Shown here: positions 34,679 to 43,810 of the stretch, piece after piece
Position numbering within the stretch: position 1 is the stretch's first letter
Layout: each line of letters opens with the position of its first letter
Assembly (NCBI GenBank): GCA_023388495.1
Contig: JAEWGC010000046.1
Location: 52,300-116,299, forward strand
Length of the DNA stretch: 64,000 nucleotides
Source: Bacillota bacterium
Lineage (GTDB): Bacteria; Bacillota; Clostridia; Tissierellales; Tissierellaceae
Direction of reading: 5' to 3'
Notes under the pieces: generated by a model
What the model saw: the letters and a program-made list of their open reading frames with translations, nothing else
Database searches by the model: none
What the model was told of the DNA's origin: nothing
Translations under genes and position numbers: made by a program

Positions 34679-35899
34679 TTATACATTATTTCCAGCTAAA
34701 TAACCAGTAGAATAAGCAATCTGTAAATTGTATCCTCCAGTCAAAGCATCTACATCTATAACTTCTCCTGCAAAATATAAACCAGGAATTATCTTTGATT
34801 CCATTGTTGATGGATTTATCTCTTTAGTATCCACACCTCCAGAAGTAACAATACCTTCTTCTATTGGTCTAAAAGACTTAAAAGAAATTGGAAATCCCTT
34901 AATAAATTCCAATAGCTTTAATCTTTCTTCCCTAGTAATTTGATTTACCGTCTTCTCAGGATCTATACCAGTTAAAAATATTGTAACAGGTATTAGTTTC
35001 TGTGGTAATAGATCATCTAAAGAATTTTTTATTTTCTTGTTATTATTTAATTCAAAATCTCTTAATATTCTATCATCTAGCTTCTTATTATCTAATGCAG
35101 GTTTTAAATCAATTAATAAACGTATACCATCATTAACATATCTATATAAATAGTTGCTTATAGAAAGAACAATAGGTCCTGATATTCCGTAATGGGTAAA
35201 AATCATTTCTCCAAATTCCTTATATAGTAGTTTTTTCTTAGCATATGCAGATAATGTTACATTTTTAAGAGATAACCCTTGTAAATCCTTAATCCAATCT
35301 TCTTTAACCTCAATAGGAACTAAGGAAGGTCTAATTTTAGTAATATTATGTCCTAGCTCCTTAGCAAATATATATCCGTCACCTGTAGAACCAGTAGAAG
35401 GATATGATTTTCCACCTGTAGCAATTACCAATTTATCAAAGGTCATATCACCACTATTGGTTTTCACAACAAACTTTTCATCCTGAACCTCTACAGAATG
35501 AACATTAGTGTTTAGCATAAGTTCAACATTGTTATCTGATAGAAACTTCTGAAAAGCTTTAATAACGTCTGATGATTTATCGCTTGCTGGAAATACCCTA
35601 TTTCCTCTTTCTACCTTTACCTTAAGTCCATATTTTTCAAGTAAGTTTATTATATCTGTATTTGTAAACCCATAAAAACTACTATAAAGAAAGTTTTTAT
35701 TTTTCATTACATTATCAAAAAAATCTTCAATAGGAGCATTGTTAGTTATATTACATCTTCCTTTTCCTGTAATAAAAAGTTTTTTACCTATTCTATCATT
35801 CTTCTCAATCAAAGTTACATCTTTATCCCTCGAACCAGCAATTCCAGCAGAAATAATTCCAGCTGGACCGGCCCCTAGTACACAAACTTTTTCCTTCAT
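34679..35899 (-). CDS. HI0933/BaiN-family flavoprotein oxidoreductase
   Basis: The 406-residue protein has the FAD-binding GAGPAGIISAGIAG at residues 9-22, ITGKGRCNITNN near 44, VIATGGKSYPSTGSTGDGY and a C-terminal GLYFAGEVIDVDALTGGYNLQIA. BaiN, a family member, reduces unsaturated bile-acid intermediates, but most members have no known substrate. The start overlaps the stop of the upstream phosphatase (ATGA). Confidence 0.88.
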   Translation of the reverse strand: MKEKVCVLGAGPAGIISAGIAGSRDKDVTLIEKNDRIGKKLFITGKGRCNITNNAPIEDFFDNVMKNKNFLYSSFYGFTNTDIINLLEKYGLKVKVERGNRVFPASDKSSDVIKAFQKFLSDNNVELMLNTNVHSVEVQDEKFVVKTNSGDMTFDKLVIATGGKSYPSTGSTGDGYIFAKELGHNITKIRPSLVPIEVKEDWIKDLQGLSLKNVTLSAYAKKKLLYKEFGEMIFTHYGISGPIVLSISNYLYRYVNDGIRLLIDLKPALDNKKLDDRILRDFELNNNKKIKNSLDDLLPQKLIPVTIFLTGIDPEKTVNQITREERLKLLEFIKGFPISFKSFRPIEEGIVTSGGVDTKEINPSTMESKIIPGLYFAGEVIDVDALTGGYNLQIAYSTGYLAGNNV

Positions 35900-36513
35900 C
35901 TAGACAACTCCTTCAAATGTGATATATCATTTAATGTTGTTAGTACTCTATTATAATCCTTAAACTCAATTATACTAAGAGAAACATTATTTAGGGAGAT
36001 ATTTTTATAATGTGAAAGGTCAATATCTAATAATCCTAAAATTAAAGTTTTTAATAATGCGCCATGTGATACAATAGCAATGTTTTTTCCTTCATTTTCA
36101 TTTGCAATAGATTCGACATATTTTATAGCTCTGTCTCTTAGTGTTGAAAGAGTTTCAGCTCCATGTATATTTAACTTTTGAGGCTCCTTAAGCCAAGTAG
36201 AGTATTCATCCCCATACTTTTCTCGTATTTCTTGTATACTTAAACCTTCCCAAGGACCAAAATTTATCTCCCTAATATCCTTACTAGATATCAATGGTTT
36301 TTTGATTACATCAGATATGATTTTAGCAGTTGTATATGCCCTTGATAAATCACTAGTATATATTATATCTATATCTTGATTTATTAATCTATTTCCTAGG
36401 CTTCGGGCTTGTTTCTTGCCTAAATCAGTTAATGAAATATCTTGTTGTCCTTGAATCATGTTTAGTTTATTCCATTCAGATTGTCCATGTCTTATTAAAA
36501 ATAACTTGGTCAA
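35896..36513 (-). CDS. Histidine phosphatase (phosphoglycerate mutase-like)
   Basis: The RHG motif LIRHGQSEWN gives the phospho-accepting His near residue 8. GPWEGLSIQEI and VSHGALLKTLI supply the other conserved residues. Members act as phosphoglycerate mutases, CobC or general phosphatases, and the exact substrate cannot be told. The frame opens at a GTG inside the ribosome binding site AAGGGGTG; a TTG six bases later (36513) is the likely start, giving 205 residues. Confidence 0.88.
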   Translation of the reverse strand: MTKLFLIRHGQSEWNKLNMIQGQQDISLTDLGKKQARSLGNRLINQDIDIIYTSDLSRAYTTAKIISDVIKKPLISSKDIREINFGPWEGLSIQEIREKYGDEYSTWLKEPQKLNIHGAETLSTLRDRAIKYVESIANENEGKNIAIVSHGALLKTLILGLLDIDLSHYKNISLNNVSLSIIEFKDYNRVLTTLNDISHLKELSR

Positions 36514-36591
36514 TATTAGCACCCCTTAATAGTAATGTTTAAATTTTATATCTATCTATATATATTATAACAAAGATTGGATATAATAAAG

Positions 36592-36624
36592 GATATCATT
36601 TATGATAACATTAGTTATGATATC
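36592..36624. repeat. GATATCAT inverted repeat upstream of the phosphatase gene
   Basis: GATATCAT and ATGATATC arms flank a 17-base AT-rich centre upstream of a TTATAAT-type -10 on the minus strand. This could be an operator, but the arms are short and AT-rich. Confidence 0.35.
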
Positions 36625-36631
36625 TTTTAAA

Positions 36632-36670
36632 TAAATAAAAACGATATACTGAGTATATCGTTTTTATTTA
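36632..36670 (-). terminator. Terminator after the rpiR-like gene
   Basis: Perfect 18-base arms centred on ACGATATACT/AGTATATCGT end in A/T runs and overlap the stop codon of the regulator gene. Confidence 0.8.
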
Positions 36671-37536
36671 TCTTTATTATTTACATCATATACATTGTAT
36701 TTCTTCCAGATATTCTCCAAGTCCTCAAATGAAGATGTAATATCGTTCTTTTTCTCCATACCTATTGAGACAATTAAAGCATTTATTAAGCTCATTGGAG
36801 CCACTAGGGAGTCTACAAATGATAGCATATCGCTACTAGCAATCAAAGATATATCTGAATATTTTGCTGCTGGTGAAATCAAACTATCTGTAATACTAAT
36901 AATTTTACATCCTTTTTCTTTGCAGAAATCCAGAGACTCAAGAGTCCTTCTAGAATACCTAGGATAACTAATTCCAATGATTAAATCCTTAGAATCTGAC
37001 TTCAATAGCTGTTCAAACACATCATTAGGACCTGATGAAATAACCTTTACATTTTTTATTAAAAAATTAAGGTAGAACCCTAAATAGCCAGCTAAAAAAG
37101 ATGATGATCTTAATCCAAGAATATATACATTTTCAGCATTAAGTATTAAATCTATAGCATCTTGAAAAGCACTATATCCTGTTTCATTTATAGTCTTATC
37201 AATATTTTCCATATCTTTTTCCATTACTTTTTTTAAGGCATTTTCTTTATTAGAATACTCATTTACCATAGTAAGTCTCTGAACTGTAGTAAGTTTGTTT
37301 TTAATTAATTCATGTAATTCCTTTTGGAGTTCTCTATATCCTTCATAACCTAAGGTATTAGCAAATCTTACAACAGTGGATTCACTTACATTAACATTTT
37401 GACCGAGGGTTGCCGCAGTCATAAACGCCGCCTTATCATAATTGTTTATAATGAATTCAGCTATTAGCTTTTGACCCTTACTTAAACTGTTGAAATTATT
37501 TTGAATATTTTTAATAAGATCAATATGCATCTCCAT
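36664..37536 (-). CDS. MurR/RpiR-family transcriptional regulator
   Basis: The N-terminal HTH_6 domain (1-77; NFNSLSKGQKLIAEFI, NVSESTVVRFANTLGY) is followed by a SIS sugar-phosphate-binding domain from about 125 (NVYILGLRSSSFLAGYLG, DLIIGISYPRYSRRTLES). The gene overlaps the end of the oxidoreductase gamma gene by 17 bases, so it is part of, and may respond to metabolites of, that operon. Confidence 0.88.
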   Translation of the reverse strand: MEMHIDLIKNIQNNFNSLSKGQKLIAEFIINNYDKAAFMTAATLGQNVNVSESTVVRFANTLGYEGYRELQKELHELIKNKLTTVQRLTMVNEYSNKENALKKVMEKDMENIDKTINETGYSAFQDAIDLILNAENVYILGLRSSSFLAGYLGFYLNFLIKNVKVISSGPNDVFEQLLKSDSKDLIIGISYPRYSRRTLESLDFCKEKGCKIISITDSLISPAAKYSDISLIASSDMLSFVDSLVAPMSLINALIVSIGMEKKNDITSSFEDLENIWKKYNVYDVNNKDK

Positions 37537-38083
37537 AACATTCTTCCTTGTGTTCTTTTATTAAATTAAATCCCTCTTCCAAGGCGCTTTTATTTAGCTC
37601 CTCTGTTCCTCTTGGTACTCTACCACATACTGCCTTCTCAAGAGAGTCCTTTGTAACTATTTTAGTTAATTCATATATACTACCTAAAGCAATAATATTA
37701 GCTACCATAGGCTTACCTAGTTTGTTAGTCGCAGTTTCTAATATTGGCACTCTATAAATAGTTATATCATCTCTTTCAGGTGTTTTTTCTAAAGACTTAT
37801 CAATTATTAATGTTCCGCCTGGTTTTAGTGACTTTATGTACTTATCACACGCTGCCTGTGTAAGTGTAAGCATTATATCGCAGTCGTCTACCTTTGGATA
37901 ACTGATTTCATCTTGACTAATTATTACCTCCGCCTTACTAGCTCCTCCCCTAGCCTCTGGACCATAGGATTGAGATTGTACTACATTCATACCATCGTGC
38001 AAAGCGGCTTCTGCCAAAATAATCCCTGCTAATATAAGTCCTTGACCACCAGAACCTGTTAATCTTAATTCTTGACGTACCAT
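37520..38083 (-). CDS. korC: 2-oxoacid:ferredoxin oxidoreductase, gamma subunit
   Basis: The POR gamma domain starts RLTGSGGQGLILAGIILAEA and contains SYGPEARGGASKAEVIIS. AAAGGAGAG places the start at 38083 (MVRQELRLTG) rather than the first ATG at 38110, giving 187 residues. It is the last subunit gene of a four-gene operon. The symbol assumes 2-oxoglutarate as substrate; branched-chain 2-oxoacids (Vor) are possible. Confidence 0.85.
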   Translation of the reverse strand: MVRQELRLTGSGGQGLILAGIILAEAALHDGMNVVQSQSYGPEARGGASKAEVIISQDEISYPKVDDCDIMLTLTQAACDKYIKSLKPGGTLIIDKSLEKTPERDDITIYRVPILETATNKLGKPMVANIIALGSIYELTKIVTKDSLEKAVCGRVPRGTEELNKSALEEGFNLIKEHKEECYGDAY

Positions 38084-38084
38084 A

Positions 38085-38906
38085 TTATCTCTCCTTTGAA
38101 AAAGACTCAATTATTTTTTGGTATTCTTCAACATACTCTGGTCTAGTACTCTTGTATAATTCTCCGATAACGAATTTTCCTTTCCTTTGCTCATCAGTTA
38201 ATTTATCATAAGCTGTAATATTTATAGCACTTTCCTTTAGATATGTCATCATGTCTACCGCTTCACCTTTTTTGTTCTTTCTTCCATAATAAGTTGGGCA
38301 GGTTGTTATAGCTTCTATAAAAGAAAATCCTTTGTTTTTTATTCCATCTTCTACTTGTTTAATTAACATATTGGCAGTAAATATAGTTCCTCTACTTACA
38401 TAGGTTGCACCTGCAGCTCTTGCAAGTTCACATAGATCGAAATTAGCATCAATATTTCCATAAGGAGCAGTAGTGCCTTTATCCCCTGTAGGAGTTGTAG
38501 GTGAATATTGCCCACCTGTCATTCCATAGGTATTATTGTTAAATACAATAGTCGTAATATCTATATTTCTCCTAGCTGAATGTATTAAATGATTCCCACC
38601 AATAGCAGAACAGTCTCCATCCCCTGTTATAACAATTACATGTAGTTTTGGATTAGCTAACTTAATACCTGTAGCAAAGGCAAGGGCTCTTCCGTGAGTA
38701 GTGTGTATTGTGTTGAAATCTAAATAACCAGATGCCCTTGAAGAACATCCAATACCTGATACTACGCAAATATCATCCTTATTTAATCCTAAATTGTCAA
38801 TTGCCTTAACTATCGCTCTTGTAACTATACCATTACCGCATCCTGGACACCAAATATGTGGCAAATTTTCAGTTCTAAAATATTCATTAACTAATTGACT
38901 AGGCAT
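38085..38906 (-). CDS. korB: 2-oxoacid:ferredoxin oxidoreductase, beta (TPP-binding) subunit
   Basis: WCPGCGNGIVTRA supplies iron-sulphur/TPP-site residues, and GDGDCSAIGGNHLIHSARRN is the Mg-TPP motif near residue 83. AAGGAGG upstream selects ATG 38906 (MPSQLVNEYF) over an earlier ATG, giving 273 residues. It decarboxylates a 2-oxoacid and passes electrons to ferredoxin. Confidence 0.88.
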   Translation of the reverse strand: MPSQLVNEYFRTENLPHIWCPGCGNGIVTRAIVKAIDNLGLNKDDICVVSGIGCSSRASGYLDFNTIHTTHGRALAFATGIKLANPKLHVIVITGDGDCSAIGGNHLIHSARRNIDITTIVFNNNTYGMTGGQYSPTTPTGDKGTTAPYGNIDANFDLCELARAAGATYVSRGTIFTANMLIKQVEDGIKNKGFSFIEAITTCPTYYGRKNKKGEAVDMMTYLKESAINITAYDKLTDEQRKGKFVIGELYKSTRPEYVEEYQKIIESFSKER

Positions 38907-38907
38907 T

Positions 38908-40044
38908 TTAAACCTCCTTAATAAAAGCAATAATCTCTTCAGGAGTTATTAGCTCCCCATTAAGTCTACCGTACTTTTCAACCTTAGTATGTTTTCCAGC
39001 AACTCTATCTACTTCTAAGAAATATTGTCCCATATTCATTTCTACTACAACTATACGTTTAACCTTTTTAGATAAATTAACTAATTCTTTTTCGGCTAAC
39101 GGCCAAATAGTAATAGGTCTAAATAGTCCAACCTTTATACCTTCTTTTCTTAGATTATCTACAGCTGATTTAGCAGAACGTGCAGTGGAACCAAAGGCTA
39201 CTATTGCAATATCAGCATCATCTATTAAATATTCATCTACTTCAACAATATCATCTACATTATCTTCTATCTTATTTATCAATCTGTTAATTAATGTTTC
39301 AGCTATCTTTTCATTTCCAGTAGGGAATCCTGATTCTCCATGTACCAATCCAGTTACATGAAATCTATATCCCTCTCCAAATCCAGCCATTTCAGGAACA
39401 ATTTCTCCTTCCTTTACTTTATAAGGCTTATATTCCTCTGGTGAGCATGTTGGTTTCTTTCTATTGTAAGTTTCAATCTCATCTTGATTTGATATCTCAA
39501 TTTTTTCTCTCATATGCCCAATTACCTCATCCATCAATAGGATGACGGGTGTTCTATACTTTTCGGCTAGATTAAATGCTCTAATAGTTGTATTATAAAT
39601 TTCCTTTACTGACCATGGATATAAAGCTATAATAGAGTGATCTCCATGAGTTCCCCATCTTGCTTGCATAATTTCCCCCTGTGCTGGAGCAGTTGGCAAA
39701 CCTGTACTTGGACCACCTCTTTGCACATTAACTATTACACATGGAGTTTCAGTTATAACTGCGTATCCTATTCCTTCTTGCTTAAGAGAAAATCCTGGAC
39801 CACTAGTAGCCGTCATGGCCTTAGCACCAGATATAGCAGCACCAATAGTAGCAGAAATACTTGCTATCTCATCTTCCATTTGAATAAATCTTCCACCAAT
39901 TCTTGGTAGCTTTTCAGCAGAGAGCTCTGCAATTTCAGTAGATGGTGTAATAGGATATCCTGCATAAAACTTCATACCTGCAGCAATAGCACCTTCTACA
40001 CAAGCCTCATTACCTTGCATAAGTTTAATTGTTTTCTCGCCCAT
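38908..40044 (-). CDS. korA: 2-oxoacid:ferredoxin oxidoreductase, alpha subunit
   Basis: The 378-residue subunit begins LMQGNEACVEGAIAAGMKFYAGYPITPSTEIAE, typical of KorA/VorB-type alpha subunits, with TSGPGFSLKQEGIGYA and the VQRGGPSTGLPT segment. It abuts korB by one base. Separate alpha, beta, gamma and delta genes identify the four-subunit class used by anaerobes for ferredoxin-linked oxidation or reductive carboxylation. Confidence 0.9.
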   Translation of the reverse strand: MGEKTIKLMQGNEACVEGAIAAGMKFYAGYPITPSTEIAELSAEKLPRIGGRFIQMEDEIASISATIGAAISGAKAMTATSGPGFSLKQEGIGYAVITETPCVIVNVQRGGPSTGLPTAPAQGEIMQARWGTHGDHSIIALYPWSVKEIYNTTIRAFNLAEKYRTPVILLMDEVIGHMREKIEISNQDEIETYNRKKPTCSPEEYKPYKVKEGEIVPEMAGFGEGYRFHVTGLVHGESGFPTGNEKIAETLINRLINKIEDNVDDIVEVDEYLIDDADIAIVAFGSTARSAKSAVDNLRKEGIKVGLFRPITIWPLAEKELVNLSKKVKRIVVVEMNMGQYFLEVDRVAGKHTKVEKYGRLNGELITPEEIIAFIKEV

Positions 40045-40045
40045 A

Positions 40046-40246
40046 TCATTTACCTCCTAAATAAATAGCAAAATCTGGACATCTAAGTTCACACTGACCA
40101 CATTGTATACATGCATCTAAATCTTTAATATTGATTTTTCCATCCTTTATTTCAAGCACATTCTTAGGACAAAATGCAACACAAATTCCACAGCCTTTAC
40201 ACCAATCCTTATCTACCGTAAGAGATTTCTCTGCTTTCGCCGACAC
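40046..40246 (-). CDS. korD: 2-oxoacid:ferredoxin oxidoreductase, delta (2x[4Fe-4S]) subunit
   Basis: The 66-residue ferredoxin-like subunit has two clusters: CKGCGICVAFCPKNV and CIQCGQCELRCPDF, both with complete CxxCxxCxxxC ligands. The start is GTG after AGGGGG. It heads the operon korDABC and relays electrons from the TPP site. Confidence 0.9.
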   Translation of the reverse strand: MSAKAEKSLTVDKDWCKGCGICVAFCPKNVLEIKDGKINIKDLDACIQCGQCELRCPDFAIYLGGK

Positions 40247-40384
40247 TTTTATTTCCCCCTTATGTATTTATTTCTTAATATAATAATATCAAAATGCAAT
40301 ATTCATTGCAAGATTTATTTCATTTTTAATGAATTAATATTTTTTTTGCAAGTTTAACTTCATATTGATAATATTTATCTTAAT

Positions 40385-40600
40385 TCATGTCACGCAGTTT
40401 CGGAACACAAATCTATTTACTCGGTACACTCGTATAGATTTGGTCCTCATTGCCTTTTTGTCCAATAAGCGATAGCGAATTGCAGACAAAATGGACAGCG
40501 TAGGTGCGTTTGACCTACATAGCTCACAACCTATCTCTACCCCGTAGGGTATAATTCAGTAATGTCCGATATGACCTAACATTCGCTGTGTTAGGTCATA
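40385..40600. repeat. Hairpin-rich intergenic element of unknown type
   Basis: This segment of the 380-base gap is visibly richer in G and C than its surroundings. It contains four inverted repeats: CAAATCTAT/ATAGATTTG (40408-40416, 40434-40442), TTTTGTCCAAT/ATTGCAGACAAAA (around 40456-40491, two unpaired bases), GTAGGT/ACCTAC (40500-40518) and ATGACCTAACA/TGTTAGGTCAT (40571-40599). It could be a palindromic repeat/MITE or a structured RNA in the korD leader. Confidence 0.5.
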
Positions 40601-40603
40601 AAA

Positions 40604-40628
40604 AAACAAGCCCTTTAAGGCTTGTTTT
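40604..40628 (-). terminator. Terminator after the carboxyltransferase gene
   Basis: AACAAGCC and GGCTTGTT form an 8-10-bp stem with a 6-base loop and a T-run on the minus strand, overlapping the gene's stop. Confidence 0.8.
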
Positions 40629-42027
40629 AAACTGGATATGTTTGAAATTCTTCATTTAGTAATTGAGTGTCTATTTTATATTTTCCTGCCTGTCTTTGCT
40701 TAAAGAATTCTAAAGCTATTTGTGGGAATAGTGCATAAGTTAAAATATCTTCATCCTGCTCTATATAATGCTTGATTTCTTCCTTAAATTGCTCTAATTG
40801 TGGTTCCATTAAATCAGCTGGTCTACCTGTAAATACATCTTCATCCCCTATGATTTTCTTTTTAATTTCTTCAGATATAGGTAATGTTGGTTTTCCATAT
40901 AATCCTTTTACATAGTTTTTAGCTTCTGTTGGTACCATCTTATATCTTTCACCAAGTATAACATTAAATACAGCCTGAGTTCCTACCATCTGGCTCATTG
41001 GTGTAACTAAAGGTGGATATCCGAAGTCTTCTCTTACCTTCGGTACTTCTTTTAGAACCTGATCAAATTTATCTTCTGCTCCTTGGCTCTTCAGTTGTGA
41101 TACTAGATTAGAAAGCATACCGCCAGGAACTTGATATACTAATGTATTCACATCAACATTTAATACCTTTGTATTTAAAAGTCCTTCTTCTAAATATTTA
41201 TCTCTTAATTTCTTAAAATACTCGGATACTTCTAATAATAATTCCATATTAATATCCTTAGGATAATACGATGAACCTTCTAAGGAAGCAATCATTGGCT
41301 CTGTTGCAGGTTGAGACGTCCCATTTCCCAAAGGTGATATAGCAGTATCTATTATATCTGCTCCAGCTTCTATGGACTTCATATAGGTTTGGTTTGCAAT
41401 TCCACTTGTAAAGTGTGAATGTATCTCAATTGGCACTTTAACTACTTTTTTCATTTCCTTAACTAATTCTTCTGCAGGATATGGTAAAAGAATTCCTGAC
41501 ATATCCTTAATGCAAATTGAATCTACTCCCATTGCTTCCATTTCTTTAGCTAAATCCACATAATATTTTGTATTGTGAATAGGACTAGTAGTGTATGAAA
41601 TAGCTGCTTGAGCATGACCACCATATTTCTTTGTTGCCTCTATAGATGTTTTTATATTTCTAATATCGTTTAATGCATCGAAAACCCTAATAATATCTAT
41701 TCCATTTTCTATTGATTTCTTAACAAATTCTTCTACAACATCATCTGGATAATGTCTATATCCTAATAAGTTTTGACCTCTTAGTAACATTTGTAGCTTT
41801 GTCTTTTTAAATGCCTTTCTAAGAGCTCTAAGCCTTTCCCAAGGGTCTTCATTTAGAAATCTTAAGCAAGAGTCGAATGTAGCTCCTCCCCATACCTCTA
41901 ATGCATAAAATCCAACGTTATCAAGCTTTTCTGCTATAGGTAGCATTTCCTCTAATCTCATCCTTGTTGCTATTAAAGATTGATGAGCATCTCTTAAAAT
42001 TGTGTCTGTGATTTTTACACCTGTCAA
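40627..42027 (-). CDS. oadA: Oxaloacetate decarboxylase alpha-type carboxyltransferase
   Basis: This is the HMGL-like TIM barrel of pyruvate carboxylase B/oxaloacetate decarboxylase alpha: DTILRDAHQSLIATRM, ALEVWGGATFD, LLRGQNLLGYRHYPDD, CIKDMSGIL (metal-site region) and IEIHSHFTSG. About 466 residues cover only the carboxyltransferase and PYC_OADA domains. The biotinyl domain (AMKM) is absent, so a separate biotin carrier protein is needed. The frame opens at 42102, but GGAGGG six bases before a TTG at 42027 marks the start. Confidence 0.9.
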   Translation of the reverse strand: MTGVKITDTILRDAHQSLIATRMRLEEMLPIAEKLDNVGFYALEVWGGATFDSCLRFLNEDPWERLRALRKAFKKTKLQMLLRGQNLLGYRHYPDDVVEEFVKKSIENGIDIIRVFDALNDIRNIKTSIEATKKYGGHAQAAISYTTSPIHNTKYYVDLAKEMEAMGVDSICIKDMSGILLPYPAEELVKEMKKVVKVPIEIHSHFTSGIANQTYMKSIEAGADIIDTAISPLGNGTSQPATEPMIASLEGSSYYPKDINMELLLEVSEYFKKLRDKYLEEGLLNTKVLNVDVNTLVYQVPGGMLSNLVSQLKSQGAEDKFDQVLKEVPKVREDFGYPPLVTPMSQMVGTQAVFNVILGERYKMVPTEAKNYVKGLYGKPTLPISEEIKKKIIGDEDVFTGRPADLMEPQLEQFKEEIKHYIEQDEDILTYALFPQIALEFFKQRQAGKYKIDTQLLNEEFQTYPV

Positions 42028-42028
42028 T

Positions 42029-42613
42029 TTACTCCCTCCTAGTTCTAGATTTCTCCACACCATATAAAATGGGTGGATAATTCCTTTGATTGATAAAATC
42101 ATACTTTATTACATTATATTTTTTTTGATCTAAATCTCTCAATAATTCCTCTACTGTATTTTTTTCCTCAAAACCGCCTTCATGTCCTATATAGCAAGTG
42201 ATGAGAAGTATGCCATTATCCTTTAGTAGATTAAGTGATTTTTTTAAACTCATTAATGTAGTATCTTTATTAGTCCTAATGTTTTTATCACCCTTAGGTA
42301 AATAACCTAAATTATAAATTATAAAATCTATTTCTTCACTAATATATTGATCAATATTTTCATGACCATCATGTATTAATCTTACCCTATTGTTTAGATT
42401 TTCACAAGCTATTTTTTCCCAAGTTACATCTAATGCCGTTTTTTGTATATCAAATCCATAAACCTTTCCTGTATCACCTACTAATTTTGCTAATAACACT
42501 GTATCGTTTCCATTGCCAACTGTACAATCTATAACAGTTTGTCCTTCTTTTACGTATTTATAAATTATATCCCTAGATATTTTTAAAGTATTTACTATTT
42601 CATTGTAATTCAT
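42029..42613 (-). CDS. YtqB-like class I SAM-dependent methyltransferase
   Basis: The rRNA methylase-like family PF06962 is recognisable by VIDCTVGNGNDTVLLAKLVG, VYGFDIQKTAL, FIIYNLGYLPKGD and LLITCYIGHEGG. It has been linked to tRNA wobble-uridine methylation in Bacillus (YtqB/MnmM). GGAGG with a 5-base gap selects ATG 42613 over the first ATG at 42646. It overlaps the GNAT gene end by 14 bases. Confidence 0.82.
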   Translation of the reverse strand: MNYNEIVNTLKISRDIIYKYVKEGQTVIDCTVGNGNDTVLLAKLVGDTGKVYGFDIQKTALDVTWEKIACENLNNRVRLIHDGHENIDQYISEEIDFIIYNLGYLPKGDKNIRTNKDTTLMSLKKSLNLLKDNGILLITCYIGHEGGFEEKNTVEELLRDLDQKKYNVIKYDFINQRNYPPILYGVEKSRTRRE

Positions 42614-43007
42614 TACATCCTCCACAATTATTGCAACCTCTATCAAAAAAATCGGATATATTTAGCTCCAGTAAGTTGTCATTATTTATAATAAATCCTT
42701 TTTTAAGTAAATAGCTATCATTCAACTTACTATAAACTATGTTAACACCTTGATTGAGAAGTTTACTGAGTATTGCCCTAAGGAGGGCGTCTCCTAAGTT
42801 TTGGTTTCGTTTGTCCTCTCTAATTACTAGATATTCTAACATATATCTAGTATCAATGGATTTTGCCTTTGCTACACCTACTAAGTCATCATTATCCAAC
42901 ACTACATAAATAATATCTTCTAACTCTAAATCTTTAATTCCTTCTCTAATTAGGATATTCCTTATTTCATTATATTCATCTATTTTATAGCTACGTAATA
43001 TCAACAT
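42600..43007 (-). CDS. GNAT-family N-acetyltransferase
   Basis: About 135 residues with the acetyl-CoA-binding strand-turn EYLVIREDKRNQNLGDALLRAIL. A cysteine-rich end (FFDRGCNNCGGCNELQ) is unusual for GNAT proteins and could bind a metal. AGGTGG selects ATG 43007. The acceptor is unknown. Confidence 0.75.
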   Translation of the reverse strand: MLILRSYKIDEYNEIRNILIREGIKDLELEDIIYVVLDNDDLVGVAKAKSIDTRYMLEYLVIREDKRNQNLGDALLRAILSKLLNQGVNIVYSKLNDSYLLKKGFIINNDNLLELNISDFFDRGCNNCGGCNELQ

Positions 43008-43023
43008 ATTCTTGACCACCTAA

Positions 43024-43731
43024 TTAAAGTTTCTTCAAATACTTAATTTCATCCTCCTCTAGATATCTCCAATTCCCTATATCTAGGCCACCTATTCCTA
43101 ATTCTCCTATTGCAATTCTCTTTAGTTTTTTCACTGGATGATTTATTGCTTCACACATCTTTTTTACTTGCCTGTTTCTTCCCTCATGTATGGAAATATC
43201 AAGAATAGACTCAGTATCATATCTTTTAGCTATCTTAATATAAGCTTCTGCTGTAGGCCTTCCGTCGATTACTAGACCTCGTCTAAATTTTTCTAACTCC
43301 CATTTATTTGGTACGCCCTCTACAATAGCTATATATCTTTTTAGTATTTCTTTGCTTGGATGGGTAAGTTTATAAGCTAAATCTCCATCATTAGTTAAAA
43401 TTAATAAGCCCGTAGTATCTGCATCTAATCTTCCTACTGGATAAATCCTTTCTTTTACTCCTTCAATTAAATCTGTTACTATCTTTCTGTCCTTCTCGTC
43501 CTTTAAGGTAGTTACAAATCCAACAGGTTTGTTTAACATAATATATATCTTTCTTTCCTCTGCTTTAATCTTTTTATCATCAACCTTTACTACGTCCTTA
43601 TCTGGATCTATAGTGGTGCCTAACTCTTGGACTATTTTATTATTTACCTTTACTTTACCTTGTAATATCAACTCTTCTGCTTTTCTTCTTGAAGTTACGC
43701 CACATAATGCAATATATTTTTGTAGTCTCAT
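43024..43731 (-). CDS. rluB: RsuA/RluB-family pseudouridine synthase
   Basis: An S4 RNA-binding domain (MRLQKYIALCGVTSRRKAEELI) precedes the catalytic domain with YPVGRLDADTTGLLILTNDG, whose Asp is the nucleophile, and HEGRNRQVKKM near 180. It isomerises uridine in rRNA, most likely 23S U2605 by analogy with RluB; RsuA specificity cannot be ruled out. It is located downstream of the dac and scp genes as in many Firmicutes. Confidence 0.88.
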   Translation of the reverse strand: MRLQKYIALCGVTSRRKAEELILQGKVKVNNKIVQELGTTIDPDKDVVKVDDKKIKAEERKIYIMLNKPVGFVTTLKDEKDRKIVTDLIEGVKERIYPVGRLDADTTGLLILTNDGDLAYKLTHPSKEILKRYIAIVEGVPNKWELEKFRRGLVIDGRPTAEAYIKIAKRYDTESILDISIHEGRNRQVKKMCEAINHPVKKLKRIAIGELGIGGLDIGNWRYLEEDEIKYLKKL

Positions 43732-43810
43732 TTTAAAGCCCCTTTCACCTTCTTGTATTATTATATTACCCTTTTTTTATTGGAAAGTAAATTCATATTG
43801 CATATATATT

